DNA of 64,000 nucleotides from Terriglobia bacterium (GCA_020073265.1 JAIQFN010000001.1:186001-250000); one strand, 5' to 3'. Counted from the first letter of the stretch, positions 1 to 11,679 are shown. A program made the numbers and translations. The notes: a model not told the origin generated them from the letters alone.

Positions 1-277
1 TGCCACCACGCACACCGATCCGGTGTACGTCGTCGACGGCGTGCTGCATTACTGCGTTTCGAACATGCCCGCCGCGGTGCCGCACACGTCCACGTTCGCG
101 CTCACCAACGCGACGTTTCCGTACCTGGCGGAGCTGTGCGCCAAGGGCTTGCAGCGTGCCTGCCGGGAAAATCCGGCCATTCGCGAAGGCGTGAACACCT
201 ACGGCGGCTACATCACCTATCCGGGTGTGGCGGAATCGCAGGGTCTCGGCTGGAAGGAACTTACTGCTTTGCTGTAG
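1..277 (+). CDS. ald: Alanine dehydrogenase, C-terminal part (cut by window start)
   Basis: The last 91 codons of a gene that begins before the window, read in the frame opening at base 2. The fragment has the alanine dehydrogenase C-terminal signature: [20 protein letters not shown] followed by [20 protein letters not shown] and a [15 protein letters not shown] tail. The family interconverts L-alanine and pyruvate with NAD(H) in the cytoplasm. The catalytic and most nucleotide-binding residues lie upstream and cannot be checked. The 3' end overlaps the convergent lipoprotein gene by 17 bp. Confident by motif; only the 5' limit is unknown. Confidence 0.9.
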   Translation, partial: ATTHTDPVYVVDGVLHYCVSNMPAAVPHTSTFALTNATFPYLAELCAKGLQRACRENPAIREGVNTYGGYITYPGVAESQGLGWKELTALL

Positions 278-659
278 GCGCCGCTGAAAAACTCTTCTCG
301 AATTTCTCCGACTTCAACACGTTCCCGCGCTCCTGCTCGCGAATTACCAGCGTGGTGCGAACCGCGTCGGCGGGCACTCGCCACAGCTTGGTGATGTCGC
401 GCTCCTCCTTGCCGTTGAGGACGAACGCCGCCGGATGGAGCAAGCTGGACGATTTCTCCCAATGCCCGTTGGTTTCCGCCTGGCCCGTGATTTCGATCGC
501 AACCGGAACGCTGGCGCGATTCTCCAGGTTGACCACTTTGAGCTTCACCACGACCAGGTTTTCCGATTCCTTGTGAATGTCCATGGTGGTGGATAGCTGA
601 GGCGAATGAGCGCAACCGCCCAGAGCCACCAGCAGAATCAGCAACAGCGTGCGTATCAA
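261..659 (-). CDS. Small lipoprotein, unknown function
   Basis: 132 residues. The start is a TTG that overlaps the upstream transporter's TGA stop as TTGA, with a strong GGAGGA ribosome site about eight bases before it; this coupling decides the start. The protein opens [15 protein letters not shown], a lipoprotein signal with lipobox LGGC at about residue 16, so it is probably lipid-anchored. The rest (for example [20 protein letters not shown]) reads like an all-beta domain similar to YcfL-type periplasmic proteins, but I do not assign a family. It is the last gene after the MFS transporter and overlaps ald convergently. Confidence 0.75.
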   Translation of the reverse strand: MIRTLLLILLVALGGCAHSPQLSTTMDIHKESENLVVVKLKVVNLENRASVPVAIEITGQAETNGHWEKSSSLLHPAAFVLNGKEERDITKLWRVPADAVRTTLVIREQERGNVLKSEKFEKSFSAAPTAKQ

Positions 660-1819
660 GCAGACTTCCTCCCGGCGAATAGTAGCAGCGGTATCGCGGC
701 CAGTTGCGCGGTCACGGCGAAGGCCACCACCGCCGCAAGGGACCAACCGTAAAGGATACCAATCGCGGAGCTGCCCACGAACCACAGCACTCCGTAAACC
801 GTATTGAAGATCCCGTAAGCCGCGCCGCGGCGAGGCGCGGGAACCAGCGCGGCGATCTTGGCGCGGAGCGGAGTCTGCTGGGCGCCCATTCCCGCTCCCC
901 ACAGCGCCATGCCTGCCAGGGCCGGATAAAACGATCCGAAGAAGACCAGCGGACTGGAGGCCGCCGAGAGCAGTACGCCGGCGATCAACGCGGCGACGCC
1001 GATGCGATCGAACAGGCGCCCGAACAGCAGGGCCGCCAGCGCCTCCACGCCCATCGCGACGGAGTAGAAGACCGGGATCGCAGACGGGGAAGCGAGCGCG
1101 GTCTGGTGAAAATGAAAAGCGATCAGCGGGAAATCGACGAAGCCGGCCGCCAGCAGACCTGCCGCGGCGATGTAGATCCAGAAGGCGCGCGGCAAAGCCG
1201 TGGCGGCGCCGGTTGGGTGCTCGGCCGGCTCCTCAAAGCGCGATGGGTCTGGATAGAGCCGGACCGCCGCCACTAGCACGGCGAGCGCGAGACCCGCCGG
1301 AATCGCGAGCAACAGGTAGGCACGCGGGTAGTGCGACCCCGTGAGAGCAACGGCCACCATCAGAGGCCCGAGGAACGCGCCGGTTTGATCCATGAACTCG
1401 TGCAAGCCGAAGCCCCAGCCACGTCCGACGACGTGAGCTGCCTCGGAAAGCATGACGTCGCGGGAGGGTGTGCGGATTCCTTTGCCGGCGCGTTCGGCGA
1501 TGATCAGAGCGGCCGCCATTCCCCAGTGATTCGCGAAACCGAGCAGCGGCACGGCCAGCAGGTTCACCACGTAGCCGGCGATGGCGAAAGCCCAATAGCG
1601 ACGTTTGCGATCGGCCGCGACTCCCGAGGCGAGCCGCAACACATAGCCGGCCAGCTCTCCCGCGCCGGATACGATGCCCACCACCGCCGCACCTGCTCCG
1701 AGCGTCGCGAGGAACGGGCCGTTGATGCTGCGCGCGCCTTCGTAGGTCACGTCGGCCAGCAGGCTGACCATGCCCAAAGCAACGATGAATCGGATGGCGG
1801 AGGCGCGCGAGGCCGGCAC
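656..1819 (-). CDS. Major facilitator superfamily transporter
   Basis: 387 residues with about 11-12 hydrophobic segments along the whole length. MFS motif A-like loops occur between helices 2 and 3 (GVAADRKRRYW, residues about 66-76) and in the second half (GRLFDRIGV, about 264). The stretch AERAGKGIRTPSRDVMLSEA near residues 107-127 is typical of a bacterial MFS subgroup of unknown substrate. It should be an inner-membrane secondary transporter; the substrate cannot be read from sequence. It is translationally coupled to the downstream lipoprotein gene (TTGA). Upstream, the 154-bp gap to the next minus-strand gene is filled by palindromic repeats. Confidence 0.85.
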   Translation of the reverse strand: MPASRASAIRFIVALGMVSLLADVTYEGARSINGPFLATLGAGAAVVGIVSGAGELAGYVLRLASGVAADRKRRYWAFAIAGYVVNLLAVPLLGFANHWGMAAALIIAERAGKGIRTPSRDVMLSEAAHVVGRGWGFGLHEFMDQTGAFLGPLMVAVALTGSHYPRAYLLLAIPAGLALAVLVAAVRLYPDPSRFEEPAEHPTGAATALPRAFWIYIAAAGLLAAGFVDFPLIAFHFHQTALASPSAIPVFYSVAMGVEALAALLFGRLFDRIGVAALIAGVLLSAASSPLVFFGSFYPALAGMALWGAGMGAQQTPLRAKIAALVPAPRRGAAYGIFNTVYGVLWFVGSSAIGILYGWSLAAVVAFAVTAQLAAIPLLLFAGRKSA

Positions 1820-1836
1820 TAGCGGACGCTCAGTCT

Positions 1837-1876
1837 GCGTTCACACCAGTGTGAACGCGGCCCGCATGAAGCACCC
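1837..1876 (+). repeat. Interspersed palindrome family A, copy 1
   Basis: Arms GCGTTCACAC (1837-1846) and GTGTGAACGC (1849-1858) form a near-perfect palindrome, followed by a GC-rich tail (GGCCCGCATGAAGCACC). Related copies lie at 34905-34951 (opposite strand), 40084-40132 and 46457-46503. All are intergenic. Confidence 0.75.
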
Positions 1877-1956
1877 GGGACAGACGAATCTGTCCCAGCG
1901 CCCGACTGCATCGGCAAACGCAGCGACGGCCGCGCAGTGGACAGATCCGTCTGTCC
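1877..1956. repeat. Family B palindromes, inverted pair
   Basis: GGGACAGACGAATCTGTCCC at 1877-1896, and its relative in the opposite orientation, GGACAGATCCGTCTGTCC, at 1939-1956. Each unit is a 7-8 bp stem with a four-base loop. The inverted arrangement resembles BIME-type REP pairs. Other copies lie at 22657-22770 and 42877-43012. This block and copy 1 of family A fill the gap between the transporter and the YprB-like gene. Confidence 0.75.
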
Positions 1957-1973
1957 CCCGTTTTTCGACACCG

Positions 1974-3214
1974 TCATAACAGCTTCGCGGATTTCGGCGA
2001 TATGCGCTTCTCCAGCCGCGCCAGCCGGCGCCTTAGCGGTTCAGTCGGCTCCAAACCGAGCGCGCTGCGCGTCATCTCGAGCGCCATGGCGTAGTTGCGC
2101 TCGCGATGCTCGTAGTATTTCGCGAGTTCGATCAACGCCGCCGCGCGCCACGGATTGGGCGACGCCGCCAGATCCGTCAACACCGGAAGAGCGGCGTGCT
2201 CGCGCCCCAGCTTCTTCTCCAGCGCCGCCATGTCCCACAGGGTGCGGAACAGCAGCTCGTCCGGTAGACCGCGATCAACGGCTTGCCGGAAAAGCGCCAG
2301 CGCGTTCTCATGTTGCTCCGCCTGCCGCCACCAGCGCGCCAACCCGACCATCTCCGCGCCGTGAGCGAACTCGGCCTGATCCGGAGCGTGAAACGCCCGC
2401 GGCACGATGGCCGTCAAGCAGGCCAGCGTCAGGATGTCCATCGCGTTGTGGTGAAAGATGGGCAGCAGCCGGAAAATTTCGTGGGTGCGCAGGTACTCGA
2501 AGTACACGTATGGGATCAGCTCGCCCGGCAGATCGCCCTGCCGTTCGACACCCAGGATCTGGTTCTCGAGATCCACCAGCCGGCAACTGTCGAAGCGCAG
2601 ATTCCACAGCCGGCGCGCGCCAAAAAGCAGGTCCAGGTGTTCCAGCGAACCGAACGGAGGACGCTGCCGCACCATGCGGAAGCGCGTTTCGAGCAATGGC
2701 TGATCGTAAGTCCGGCCGTTATAGGTGATCAGCACGTCGAAGTCCTTGAGATGCTCGCGCAGCGCGCTGAGCTGGCTGGTCTCCTCGCCGAAATCGCGCA
2801 TGAAGAACTGGCGCACGCGAAAACCTTCGGGCGTTATGCGGCCCACGCCGACCAGGAACGCGTACGTTCCCGATCCACCCGCCAGACCCGTGGTTTCCGT
2901 GTCGAGGAAACACCATCGCGCCGGCGGGACGCCCTGAATCGCGCCTCCGGAAATGGACGCGAGCAGATCGGCGGACAAGTCTTCGAGATCCGCGATGCCG
3001 ATGCTGCCATGCCGGCGATGCCGCTCGTAAAGCTTTTCGGTCTCGAAGTGGCGCCCGTGCCCGGTCTCGATCTCTTGACCCGCCAGCCATTCTTCGGGAG
3101 CCGGAATGACGGGCTGGGGAGTGGCAACAGCGCGGCGCGGCTTGCCCTCCGCGTACTTCCGATCGATCTTCGCGATGCGGCGGCGAAGGTGCGCGAGTTG
3201 CTCTTGAAAGTCGC

Positions 3215-3218
<4 letters not shown>
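1974..3218 (-). CDS. YprB-like RNase H-fold (predicted exonuclease) protein with helical repeat tail
   Basis: 414 residues. The start is the ATG overlapping the upstream ABC-F stop as ATGA (3215-3218). Residues about 110-290 form a ribonuclease H-like exonuclease domain of the YprB type: RWCFLDTETTGLAGGSGT carries the DTET catalytic motif, VLITYNGRTYDQPLLETRF the second acidic region, and HHNAMDILTLACL the last aspartate. The C-terminal ~130 residues are helical and TPR-like (HENALALFRQAVDRGLPDE, NYAMALEMTRSALGLEPTEP). It is probably a metal-dependent nuclease; the substrate is unknown. It is coupled to the ABC-F gene, which hints at an RNA or ribosome-linked role, but that is only inference. 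Confidence 0.8.
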
Positions 3219-5140
<1,922 letters not shown>

Positions 5141-5174
5141 CTTCTACTAGTTTCTCGTTTCCGGGCGCCGGTTT

Positions 5175-6257
5175 CTAGTTCGGCTTGCCTGGCTTGCCCA
5201 GCGAGCAAAGCGGATCGCCCACCACGATGTTCATCCAGCTCAGCACCGGGATTGAAAGATAGTAGCTTTCGGCCAGGTTGCGGCCCAGATAATAAGCCGG
5301 CAGCAGAATGTTCGGCCGCGGCGTGAGTTGCAGGAATGGTTCCGCGACATGACCGGAAGCGCCGGTGACGCCATCGTGGAGGTAATCGGCGGTCAAGCTC
5401 TGCGGGGACCCGCCGAACTCAGCTCCGAGCGTCCAGCCGTCCGAAGGACGCGCAAAGGTTCGTCCATTGGTCGACACATATTCCGTCATGATGGCGCCCG
5501 GCAGCCAGTGAAATCCCAGATGACGCTGTTTGCGGTCCGGGTCGTTTGATCCCCAGGAGGCGTAGGCAATCACGTCTTCCTGATCGTAGAGGACTCTGGC
5601 GGAATCGTCTAGCACCACGCGGTTCTGCGGAAGCAGGCGCGCCGCTTCGCGCAGCCAGGCGTTGCCCTGCATGTTGTCCTTGGCTTTCAGGTCGATCACA
5701 AATCTGCCGCGGTTCCGCGCCTGCAAGGCCCGATCGATGATGCCCTTGACGTCGGCCAGATCGTAGCCGGCCAGGCGCGTGACCAGGTACATCGGGAAAT
5801 CGGGATGCCGGAAAGTTGCGTTGATCTTGCCGAAAAAAGGATTGCGGATGCCTCCCGGCACCGTGTGGCCGCGTCCGTGCATGTCGGAGTAGAGCAGCGC
5901 GAGTTCTGAATCCACCGAAGCGGTTTCAGAGATCAGTCCCCCGCCATGGCCGGGGATTCGAAGCGGAATGCCGCCCGTGGTGACGATGTAAAGGATCTTT
6001 TCTTCCAGGTGCTTCGCGCGGAGATAGGACGCGATGGGACCGGCGATTTCCTTTTCGAAATCCTCGCGCGAAATCTCCTCGTCCGGTTTGACATTCAGAC
6101 GGCAGACGTTAGCCGAGGGAATGTGCCGCCGCGCCGCGTAATACTCGCCGATGCTCTCCGAGAGAGGCGAAGCCTGATTGACCACAATCAGAACGTTCTG
6201 CGCGTCTTGAGAAAAGGCTATCGCGGCAACCGCAAAAAACAGCGCGAGTTTAGACAC
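5175..6257 (-). CDS. TIGR03790 family secreted protein
   Basis: 360 residues with an N-terminal signal peptide (KLALFFAVAAIAFSQ). The start of the mature part, NVLIVVNQASPLSESIGEYY followed by AARRHIPSANVCRL, and the later ILYIVTTGGIPLRIPG are hallmarks of TIGR03790, a family frequent in Acidobacteriota and Planctomycetota with no established function. The end, YYLSIPVLSWMNIVVGDPLC, also fits. Probably periplasmic or extracellular. It lies 34 bp downstream of nothing on its own strand and is read toward the ABC-F gene, but with a separate start region, so an operon is uncertain. Confidence 0.8.
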   Translation of the reverse strand: MSKLALFFAVAAIAFSQDAQNVLIVVNQASPLSESIGEYYAARRHIPSANVCRLNVKPDEEISREDFEKEIAGPIASYLRAKHLEEKILYIVTTGGIPLRIPGHGGGLISETASVDSELALLYSDMHGRGHTVPGGIRNPFFGKINATFRHPDFPMYLVTRLAGYDLADVKGIIDRALQARNRGRFVIDLKAKDNMQGNAWLREAARLLPQNRVVLDDSARVLYDQEDVIAYASWGSNDPDRKQRHLGFHWLPGAIMTEYVSTNGRTFARPSDGWTLGAEFGGSPQSLTADYLHDGVTGASGHVAEPFLQLTPRPNILLPAYYLGRNLAESYYLSIPVLSWMNIVVGDPLCSLGKPGKPN

Positions 6258-6323
6258 TCGCTTTTATTTTAGGCTCGATGTGCGCAAGCATGACTTGGCA
6301 TGCGCAAGATGCAACGAGCTTTT

Positions 6324-7430
6324 TCATTTCCTGCGCCCTTTCGCCGGACGCTTTGCCATCGCCGCGCGCCATGCTTCCCAGTCTTCGGTAGTTGCCTTGA
6401 CCATGCGGCCGGCGGCGTCATGCAGCCAATGGCGCGAGCGGTTGCCCAGGTGCCGCGGAATCGCCTGGCCGGCGCCGGCGCTACCCAGATGCACGTTCGC
6501 GGTCTCGAAACCCATAGCGTGCAGCAGCTTGCTCTCGTCGCGTTCCTTCGGCATGGAAGCCAGCTCGATGCGTGAACAATCGGGCGCCAGACGCCGCACG
6601 ATCCAGCGGCCTTTCAAGCGCACGAAAGGATCGATGGCGCGCCGCGCGCGGTCCAGAATTTCCTGATAGCGGAGGCGCTCGGACACCCCGTCGCCGGCCC
6701 ACACACAGGCCGAAGGAGCCAGCGCCTTGGCTTCCCGCGCCACCTTGGCGCCGCGATACATAGCGATCGCCACGAAGCGCTCGCGCCCCAGGCTCCCCAA
6801 ACCGGCGATCCGATGTGCTGTGCGATACTCCAGGCCGCCTTCGGGAAGCATGCGCTCCAGCGCGCGGCGGGCGCTCTTCGGGACTCGCCCCTTGTAGGTC
6901 GGCAGGCTGTCGAGCTTTTCCCAAAACTGCCGTGGATCGCGTAGCGCGCCTGTCACCATCTCGCGAAGCCAGCCGTGCTCTTCGGCCATCACGATGGGGC
7001 GGCCCCCCGTTTCGAGGCCCTTCTTGTAACCGCTGAGAATCGCGCCACAGGCATCCTTGGGAGCGATTTCGAGCCGCGCTTCGCGCACCGCGATGTGGGC
7101 GCTGGCCGCAAGCCGCACCAGGTCGACGCTGTAGGGCAGCTCGAACGCTTCATCGAAATCGTTGATGCCCCAAACCAGCCGGCCCTCCACGTCCCGCCAC
7201 GTGCCGAAGTTTTCAACATGCAGGTCGCCGACGGCCAGAACCTTGGGCGCGGCCCGCTCCTCCGGGCAAATCTGCGGCCAGAGCTGCATCCAGCGATAGA
7301 ACGTCGCGCGCAGGAACGGAAATACGTCCGCCGCCATGGCCGCGTGCTTGCGTTCCAGATCGGCGTCCAGCAAATCGATGCGCTTGCCCAGCCAGGTTTC
7401 GTAGCCCCGGGTGGCCTTCGCGATCTTCAT
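6324..7430 (-). CDS. DUF2252 family protein
   Basis: 368 residues from the ATG that overlaps the upstream hydrolase stop as ATGA (7427-7430); in-frame starts further upstream would lie inside that gene. The protein carries DUF2252 features: KVLAVGDLHVENFGTWRDVE and WGINDFDEAFELPYSVDLVR near residues 65-105, reminiscent of a kinase-like fold (HGDLHxxN and DFD motifs), then RLKGRWIVRRLAPDCSRIEL and the C-terminal HLGNRSRHWLHDA. DUF2252 is thought to be distantly related to aminoglycoside phosphotransferase/CotH-like kinases; its substrate is unknown. The coupling to the MetX-like hydrolase suggests joint expression. Confidence 0.82.
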   Translation of the reverse strand: MKIAKATRGYETWLGKRIDLLDADLERKHAAMAADVFPFLRATFYRWMQLWPQICPEERAAPKVLAVGDLHVENFGTWRDVEGRLVWGINDFDEAFELPYSVDLVRLAASAHIAVREARLEIAPKDACGAILSGYKKGLETGGRPIVMAEEHGWLREMVTGALRDPRQFWEKLDSLPTYKGRVPKSARRALERMLPEGGLEYRTAHRIAGLGSLGRERFVAIAMYRGAKVAREAKALAPSACVWAGDGVSERLRYQEILDRARRAIDPFVRLKGRWIVRRLAPDCSRIELASMPKERDESKLLHAMGFETANVHLGSAGAGQAIPRHLGNRSRHWLHDAAGRMVKATTEDWEAWRAAMAKRPAKGRRK

Positions 7431-8476
7431 CGGGCGCCGCTCGCAGCGGAGTGCGCGCCTGCTTCCGGCGGCCGCGAGGCCTCCAACAGCTCGGCCAAAT
7501 ACTGCTTCCATATCGCAGGCAGGGAATGCGTGCCGTGACCGCGCGTCTCACTGGTGATTGGCAGCAAAACGAAGCGGCCGCGTTTCACCCGCTGGATGGT
7601 GCGCTCCAGAATGCCCAACTCGGGCGGATTCACTACGTCGTCGGCCGAGTTGATGGCCACCAGCGGGGCCTGAATTTTACCTAAATCCGGCTCGGGATTG
7701 TAGTCGCGCGAAGAATCGAACTGGTACAGCATGTCGACGGCATTGTTGGCCTCCATCCGCCTGCGGATGGTTTCGTCGAAGAGCTTGTCGGCCTGGTCGC
7801 GCGTGGGCGCCTGCTTCTGCATCTGCAGCGGACTGGACGTCATGATCACCAGAATATCGATGGCCATGCGCAGCCCGTTCACCGGATCGTTGCGCAGCGC
7901 GTCGATAATCATGCGCCGGAAGAAGCGGTTTCGTCCCGCGATCTCCACCGGCGCGCTGGCCAGCGGCATCAGCGCGTCCATGAAGTCCGGATATTTCTCC
8001 CCCCACACCCAGCTCTGCATGCCGCCCATGGAAGTGCCCGTCACCAGGCGCAGGTGCTTCACCCCCAGCCCTTCGGTGAGCAATCGGTACTGCGCTGCCA
8101 CCATGTCGTCGTAGTCGTAGCGCGGAAAGCGTTCGCCCAACCCGTCGCTCGGCTTGCTGGATTTTCCATGGCCGATGCCGTCCGGCAGAACGATGTAGTA
8201 CCGGCTGGCGTCCAACAACTGGCCGGGACCGAACAACACCCCGGCGAATTGCTCGCTCAGGAATTGCTTTCCGGTTCCGCCTGTACCGTGCATGATCAGA
8301 ACGGCGTTGTCGCCACGTAGCGATCCCAGCGTGGTGTAGTGGAGCTTCAGTTCAGGCAGGCTGCCTCCGTCCTTGAACCGAAAGTCGCGCAGCACGAAGT
8401 CCGCCTCTTTCGGCGGCGGGTAATCGGCTCCGGCCGCGCAGAAGCCGAACACCAACAGCAAAGCCAGATGGCGCAC
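7427..8476 (-). CDS. Alpha/beta hydrolase of the MetX (homoserine O-acetyltransferase)-like type, exported
   Basis: 349 residues with a signal peptide (RHLALLLVFGFCAAGADYPP). It shows the alpha/beta-hydrolase nucleophile elbow GTSMGGMQSW (Ser near residue 150), an oxyanion-type HGTGGTGKQFL stretch near 65, a late aspartate in INSADDVVNPPELG and the final histidine in ETRGHGTHSLP. The overall layout is that of the homoserine acetyltransferase/MetX clade, but a signal peptide and no met genes nearby make a secreted esterase or acyltransferase more likely. A TATAAT box sits seven bases before the ATG, suggesting a nearly leaderless mRNA. Coupled to the DUF2252 gene. Confidence 0.82.
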   Translation of the reverse strand: MRHLALLLVFGFCAAGADYPPPKEADFVLRDFRFKDGGSLPELKLHYTTLGSLRGDNAVLIMHGTGGTGKQFLSEQFAGVLFGPGQLLDASRYYIVLPDGIGHGKSSKPSDGLGERFPRYDYDDMVAAQYRLLTEGLGVKHLRLVTGTSMGGMQSWVWGEKYPDFMDALMPLASAPVEIAGRNRFFRRMIIDALRNDPVNGLRMAIDILVIMTSSPLQMQKQAPTRDQADKLFDETIRRRMEANNAVDMLYQFDSSRDYNPEPDLGKIQAPLVAINSADDVVNPPELGILERTIQRVKRGRFVLLPITSETRGHGTHSLPAIWKQYLAELLEASRPPEAGAHSAASGAR

Positions 8477-8482
8477 GGCTCG

Positions 8483-8511
8483 ATTATAACGGGTCAGCCC
8501 TCATCTGTAAC
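8483..8511 (-). promoter_or_regulatory. Possible promoter of the alpha/beta hydrolase gene
   Basis: On the minus strand a perfect TATAAT (8488-8483) stands just upstream of the ATG at 8476, with only a weak -35 (TTACAG-like) about 16 bases before it. If used, transcription would begin at or within a base or two of the start codon. Inference from motif match only. Confidence 0.35.
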
Positions 8512-8530
8512 CCGCATCTTCAATTTGTCC

Positions 8531-8558
8531 TTTACTCGCTCCGGGTTTGTGATATATT
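8531..8558 (+). promoter_or_regulatory. Possible promoter of the asparagine synthetase gene
   Basis: TTTACT (8531-8536), a 16-base spacer and TATATT (8553-8558) make a plausible sigma-70-type promoter, about 50 bases before the TTG start of asnB. It lies in an unusually AT-rich stretch between the divergent genes. Confidence 0.4.
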
Positions 8559-8616
8559 TAACTCACAAGTCGTAACAGATTGAAGATGTTGAGCAGAAGA
8601 GACGGGGAACGGGGAA

Positions 8617-10542
8617 TTGTGCGGGATAGCTGGCTATACACACTACCAACATAAGGTGGATGCAGCTCGCATCCGGCGAGCCACATTTGCGCTGACTCAT
8701 CGGGGACCCGATCAGCAAGGGTTCTATGAGTCGGACTGCGTCTCGCTCGGGGCCGTGCGCCTGCGAATCATCGATCTCGCCGGCGGCGACCAACCCCTGA
8801 AAAGCGAAGACGGCGATACGGTCCTCGCCTTCAACGGCGAAATCTACAACAACACCGAACTCCGCGAAGAGTTGCGGGGACGCGGCCATTCTTTTCGCAC
8901 GCTCTGCGACACCGAGACCGTTCTCCACGCCTTCCTGGAGTGGGACACCGAATGCTTTTCGCGCCTGCGAGGCATGTTCGCGCTGGCCATTTGGAACAAC
9001 TCGGAACGCCGCCTGGTCCTGGCGCGCGACCGGATCGGCATCAAGCCGCTCTACATTTATCGCCACGGCGTCGATCTGTACTTCGGCTCCGAGCTGAAGG
9101 CGCTGTTCGTGCATCCGGAGGTGGAGCGCCGCATCGACCCGCTGGGGCTGCACTATTTCACCTCGCTCAACTACGTGCCGTCGCCGCACACGCTGGTGGA
9201 GGGCATCGAAAAATTGCCGCCCGGACACTGGCTGGAGTGGCGCCAAGGGCGAACCATAAGCTCGCCGTACTGGTCCTTGAGCTTCCATCCGGCGCGCCAC
9301 TATACGCTGGACTCGGCGGCCGAGGAACTGGACAGCCTGCTGAATGAATCGGTGCGCGAGCACCTGGTGTCCGATGTCCCGCTCGGCATTTGGGCCAGCG
9401 GCGGCCTGGATTCCTCCACCGTTCTGCACTATGCCAGCGCGCACTCCTCGGGCCCGCTGAACACGTTTTCGGTTTCCTTCGCCGGCCGCAGCTTTGACGA
9501 AGGCGAATACGCGCGCCGGGTCGCCCAGCATTATGGCGCCGAACATCACGAGTTCGATCTCAACCCGGAGGTCGATCTGGAGAGCGCCATCGAAAGCATG
9601 GCCTACCATTCCGACGAACCCGGAGCCGATGCCGGAGCCTTGCCGGTCTGGTTTCTGTCTCAGTTGAGCCGCCGGCACGTCACCGTCGCGCTGAGCGGCG
9701 AAGGCGCCGACGAACTCTTTGGCGGTTACTACACGTATCTGGGCGACAAGTACGCGCGCACTCTGCGTCGCGTCCCGGCGCTTGCGCGCAGGCTGGCTCT
9801 AGGACTGGCCCGCCGGTTGCCGGTATCGGACGACAAGATCGGACTCGACTACAAGCTGCAGCGCATGCTGGAAGGGTCGCTGCTGGATCCTGCCGACGCC
9901 CACCTGTTCTGGAACGGCACGTTTTCGGAAGCCCAAAAGAAGCACCTGCACCTGCACAACGGACATCCGCCGGTGGGAGCGCTGCTCGAAACACTTCCAC
10001 CGCAGTCGCAAGAGACCGGATACCTCAACCGCTATCTGTGGCTGGATCAGCGTTATTATCTGCCGGACGACATTCTGTACAAGTGCGACCGCATGAGCAT
10101 GGCGCATTCGCTCGAAGTGCGGCCTCCCTTCCTGGATCATCGCATCGTCGAGTTCGCCGCGCGTCTGCCGGAAAATCTGAAGATCCGGAATAGCACCTTG
10201 AAGCTGGTGCTGCGGCACCTCATGCGCGACAAGTTGCCGGCCTTCGTGCTTCGCCGCAAGAAGGAAGGCTTCGACATTCCGGCCCACGATTGGCTGCGCG
10301 GCGTGCTGCGGCCTCTGCTGCTCGACACGCTGACCCGGGAATCGGTCGAAAAATCCAACCTCTTCGATTGGAAAGTCGTCGACATGCTCATTCGCAGCCA
10401 CCTCGACCGGCGTGCTAATCTCGGTTATCATCTATGGGGCCTGCTGACGCTGTTCCTTTGGATGAAAAAATGGGGCATCCAAAGCGAACTGGCCGAGCCA
10501 CAGACAGCCGCGCTGTTCAGCACCGCTTCCGCTACGAACTGA
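8617..10542 (+). CDS. asnB: Asparagine synthetase, glutamine-hydrolysing (class B)
   Basis: 641 residues. The start is a TTG that places the catalytic nucleophile at position 2 (MCGIAGY, Cys2), preceded by a GGGGAACGGGG purine run as ribosome site. The N-terminal class II glutamine amidotransferase domain has RGPDQQG (29-35) and the AFNGEIYNN motif; the C-terminal synthase domain has the PP-loop ASGGLDSST near residue 261 and SGEGADELFGGY near 366. It transfers ammonia from glutamine to aspartate using ATP. Its length and its GT4 neighbour 57 bp downstream resemble AsnB paralogues found in exopolysaccharide clusters, which may amidate a sugar or other acid instead; that is inference. Confidence 0.93.
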   Translation: MCGIAGYTHYQHKVDAARIRRATFALTHRGPDQQGFYESDCVSLGAVRLRIIDLAGGDQPLKSEDGDTVLAFNGEIYNNTELREELRGRGHSFRTLCDTETVLHAFLEWDTECFSRLRGMFALAIWNNSERRLVLARDRIGIKPLYIYRHGVDLYFGSELKALFVHPEVERRIDPLGLHYFTSLNYVPSPHTLVEGIEKLPPGHWLEWRQGRTISSPYWSLSFHPARHYTLDSAAEELDSLLNESVREHLVSDVPLGIWASGGLDSSTVLHYASAHSSGPLNTFSVSFAGRSFDEGEYARRVAQHYGAEHHEFDLNPEVDLESAIESMAYHSDEPGADAGALPVWFLSQLSRRHVTVALSGEGADELFGGYYTYLGDKYARTLRRVPALARRLALGLARRLPVSDDKIGLDYKLQRMLEGSLLDPADAHLFWNGTFSEAQKKHLHLHNGHPPVGALLETLPPQSQETGYLNRYLWLDQRYYLPDDILYKCDRMSMAHSLEVRPPFLDHRIVEFAARLPENLKIRNSTLKLVLRHLMRDKLPAFVLRRKKEGFDIPAHDWLRGVLRPLLLDTLTRESVEKSNLFDWKVVDMLIRSHLDRRANLGYHLWGLLTLFLWMKKWGIQSELAEPQTAALFSTASATN

Positions 10543-10599
10543 TCGCCTTTCTGATCGCCGGCGTAGCCGGGAGCGGCGCCAGGTTCCGGCTCACCCATC

Positions 10600-11679
10600 A
10601 TGCGAATTCTGATTGACGCCACGCCGCTCTTGCTCCGCAGCGCGGGCGTCAAGACTTACACCTACCACTGGATCCAACATCTGATGCAGGAGGCTGGCAA
10701 CGAGCAGATCCTCACCTTCCCCCGTATTGAGCGCCTGGCGGCTCTGGATCACGAGCGCTCGATTTTCTCCTCAGCCCGGACGTTCTCCCGCCTGGGTCTG
10801 CTGTTCTTAGCCAACCGCCTCCCCGCCCTTCCGCTGATAAGCTGGATGACGCCCCGCGCGGATGTTTTCCATGTGTCGAACCAGGTCCGCAACCCGCCGC
10901 GGAGCGTGAAACTCACCGCCACGCTCTACGACCTCACCTGCCGCCTCATGCCGGAACTCCACACTCCTGCGAACATTCGCGCCGACGAGAGCCTGGCGAA
11001 AAACGTCCTCGCCAAAGCCGCCGGCCTGATCGCGATTTCCGAGAACACCCGGAACGATGCCGTGCGGCTACTCGGCCTGAACCCGGAACGCATCGAGGTG
11101 ATCTACCCCGGTGTCGCCGACGTCTATTTCGGCGCGCAACCCAGACCGGCCGAACGCCCCTACGTTCTCTACCTCGGCACCATCGAGCCGCGTAAGAACG
11201 TCGACGCGCTGCTGGACGCTTGGGAAGGTTCTCGATTGCGGAACGACTTCGACCTGGTGATTGCGGGACCTCGGGGTTGGTCATCCGAGAAAACCATGGC
11301 GCGCCTGGCGTCGCGTCCCCGGGGCGTGCGCTATCTCGGCTACGTTCCGGAAGACGAACTGCCCGGGCTCACCGCCGGAGCGGCAGTGTTCGTTTATCCG
11401 TCCCTCTATGAAGGCTTTGGTCTTCCGGTCGCCCAAGCCCTCGCGGCCGGAGTGCCAGTGATCAGTTCCAACGTCTCGTCGCTGCCCGAAGTGACCGGCG
11501 ATGCAGCGCTATTGGTCGATCCGCGCAGCCCCGCCGAAATTCGAGCCGCGCTCGATAAAGTGCTGGCCTCTCCCTCACTGCAGCAGCAGTTACGCGCCGC
11601 CGGCCTGGCGCGCGCCGGGCAATTCCGCTGGGCCGCGTGCGCCCGCAAAAGCCTGGAATTCTTCCGCCGATTCGGCTGA
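10600..11679 (+). CDS. Family 4-type glycosyltransferase
   Basis: 359 residues, GT-B fold. The C-terminal half has the donor-binding pattern: [18 protein letters not shown] near residues 190-207, and [20 protein letters not shown] (E-x7-E-like motif) near 269-288, then [16 protein letters not shown]. The N-terminal half ([11 protein letters not shown]) is the acceptor Rossmann domain; [14 protein letters not shown] fits the family start. It is a cytoplasmic or membrane-peripheral enzyme that transfers a sugar from a nucleotide donor; neither donor nor acceptor can be read. It follows asnB in the same direction, suggesting a small polysaccharide operon. Confidence 0.88.
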   Translation: MRILIDATPLLLRSAGVKTYTYHWIQHLMQEAGNEQILTFPRIERLAALDHERSIFSSARTFSRLGLLFLANRLPALPLISWMTPRADVFHVSNQVRNPPRSVKLTATLYDLTCRLMPELHTPANIRADESLAKNVLAKAAGLIAISENTRNDAVRLLGLNPERIEVIYPGVADVYFGAQPRPAERPYVLYLGTIEPRKNVDALLDAWEGSRLRNDFDLVIAGPRGWSSEKTMARLASRPRGVRYLGYVPEDELPGLTAGAAVFVYPSLYEGFGLPVAQALAAGVPVISSNVSSLPEVTGDAALLVDPRSPAEIRAALDKVLASPSLQQQLRAAGLARAGQFRWAACARKSLEFFRRFG

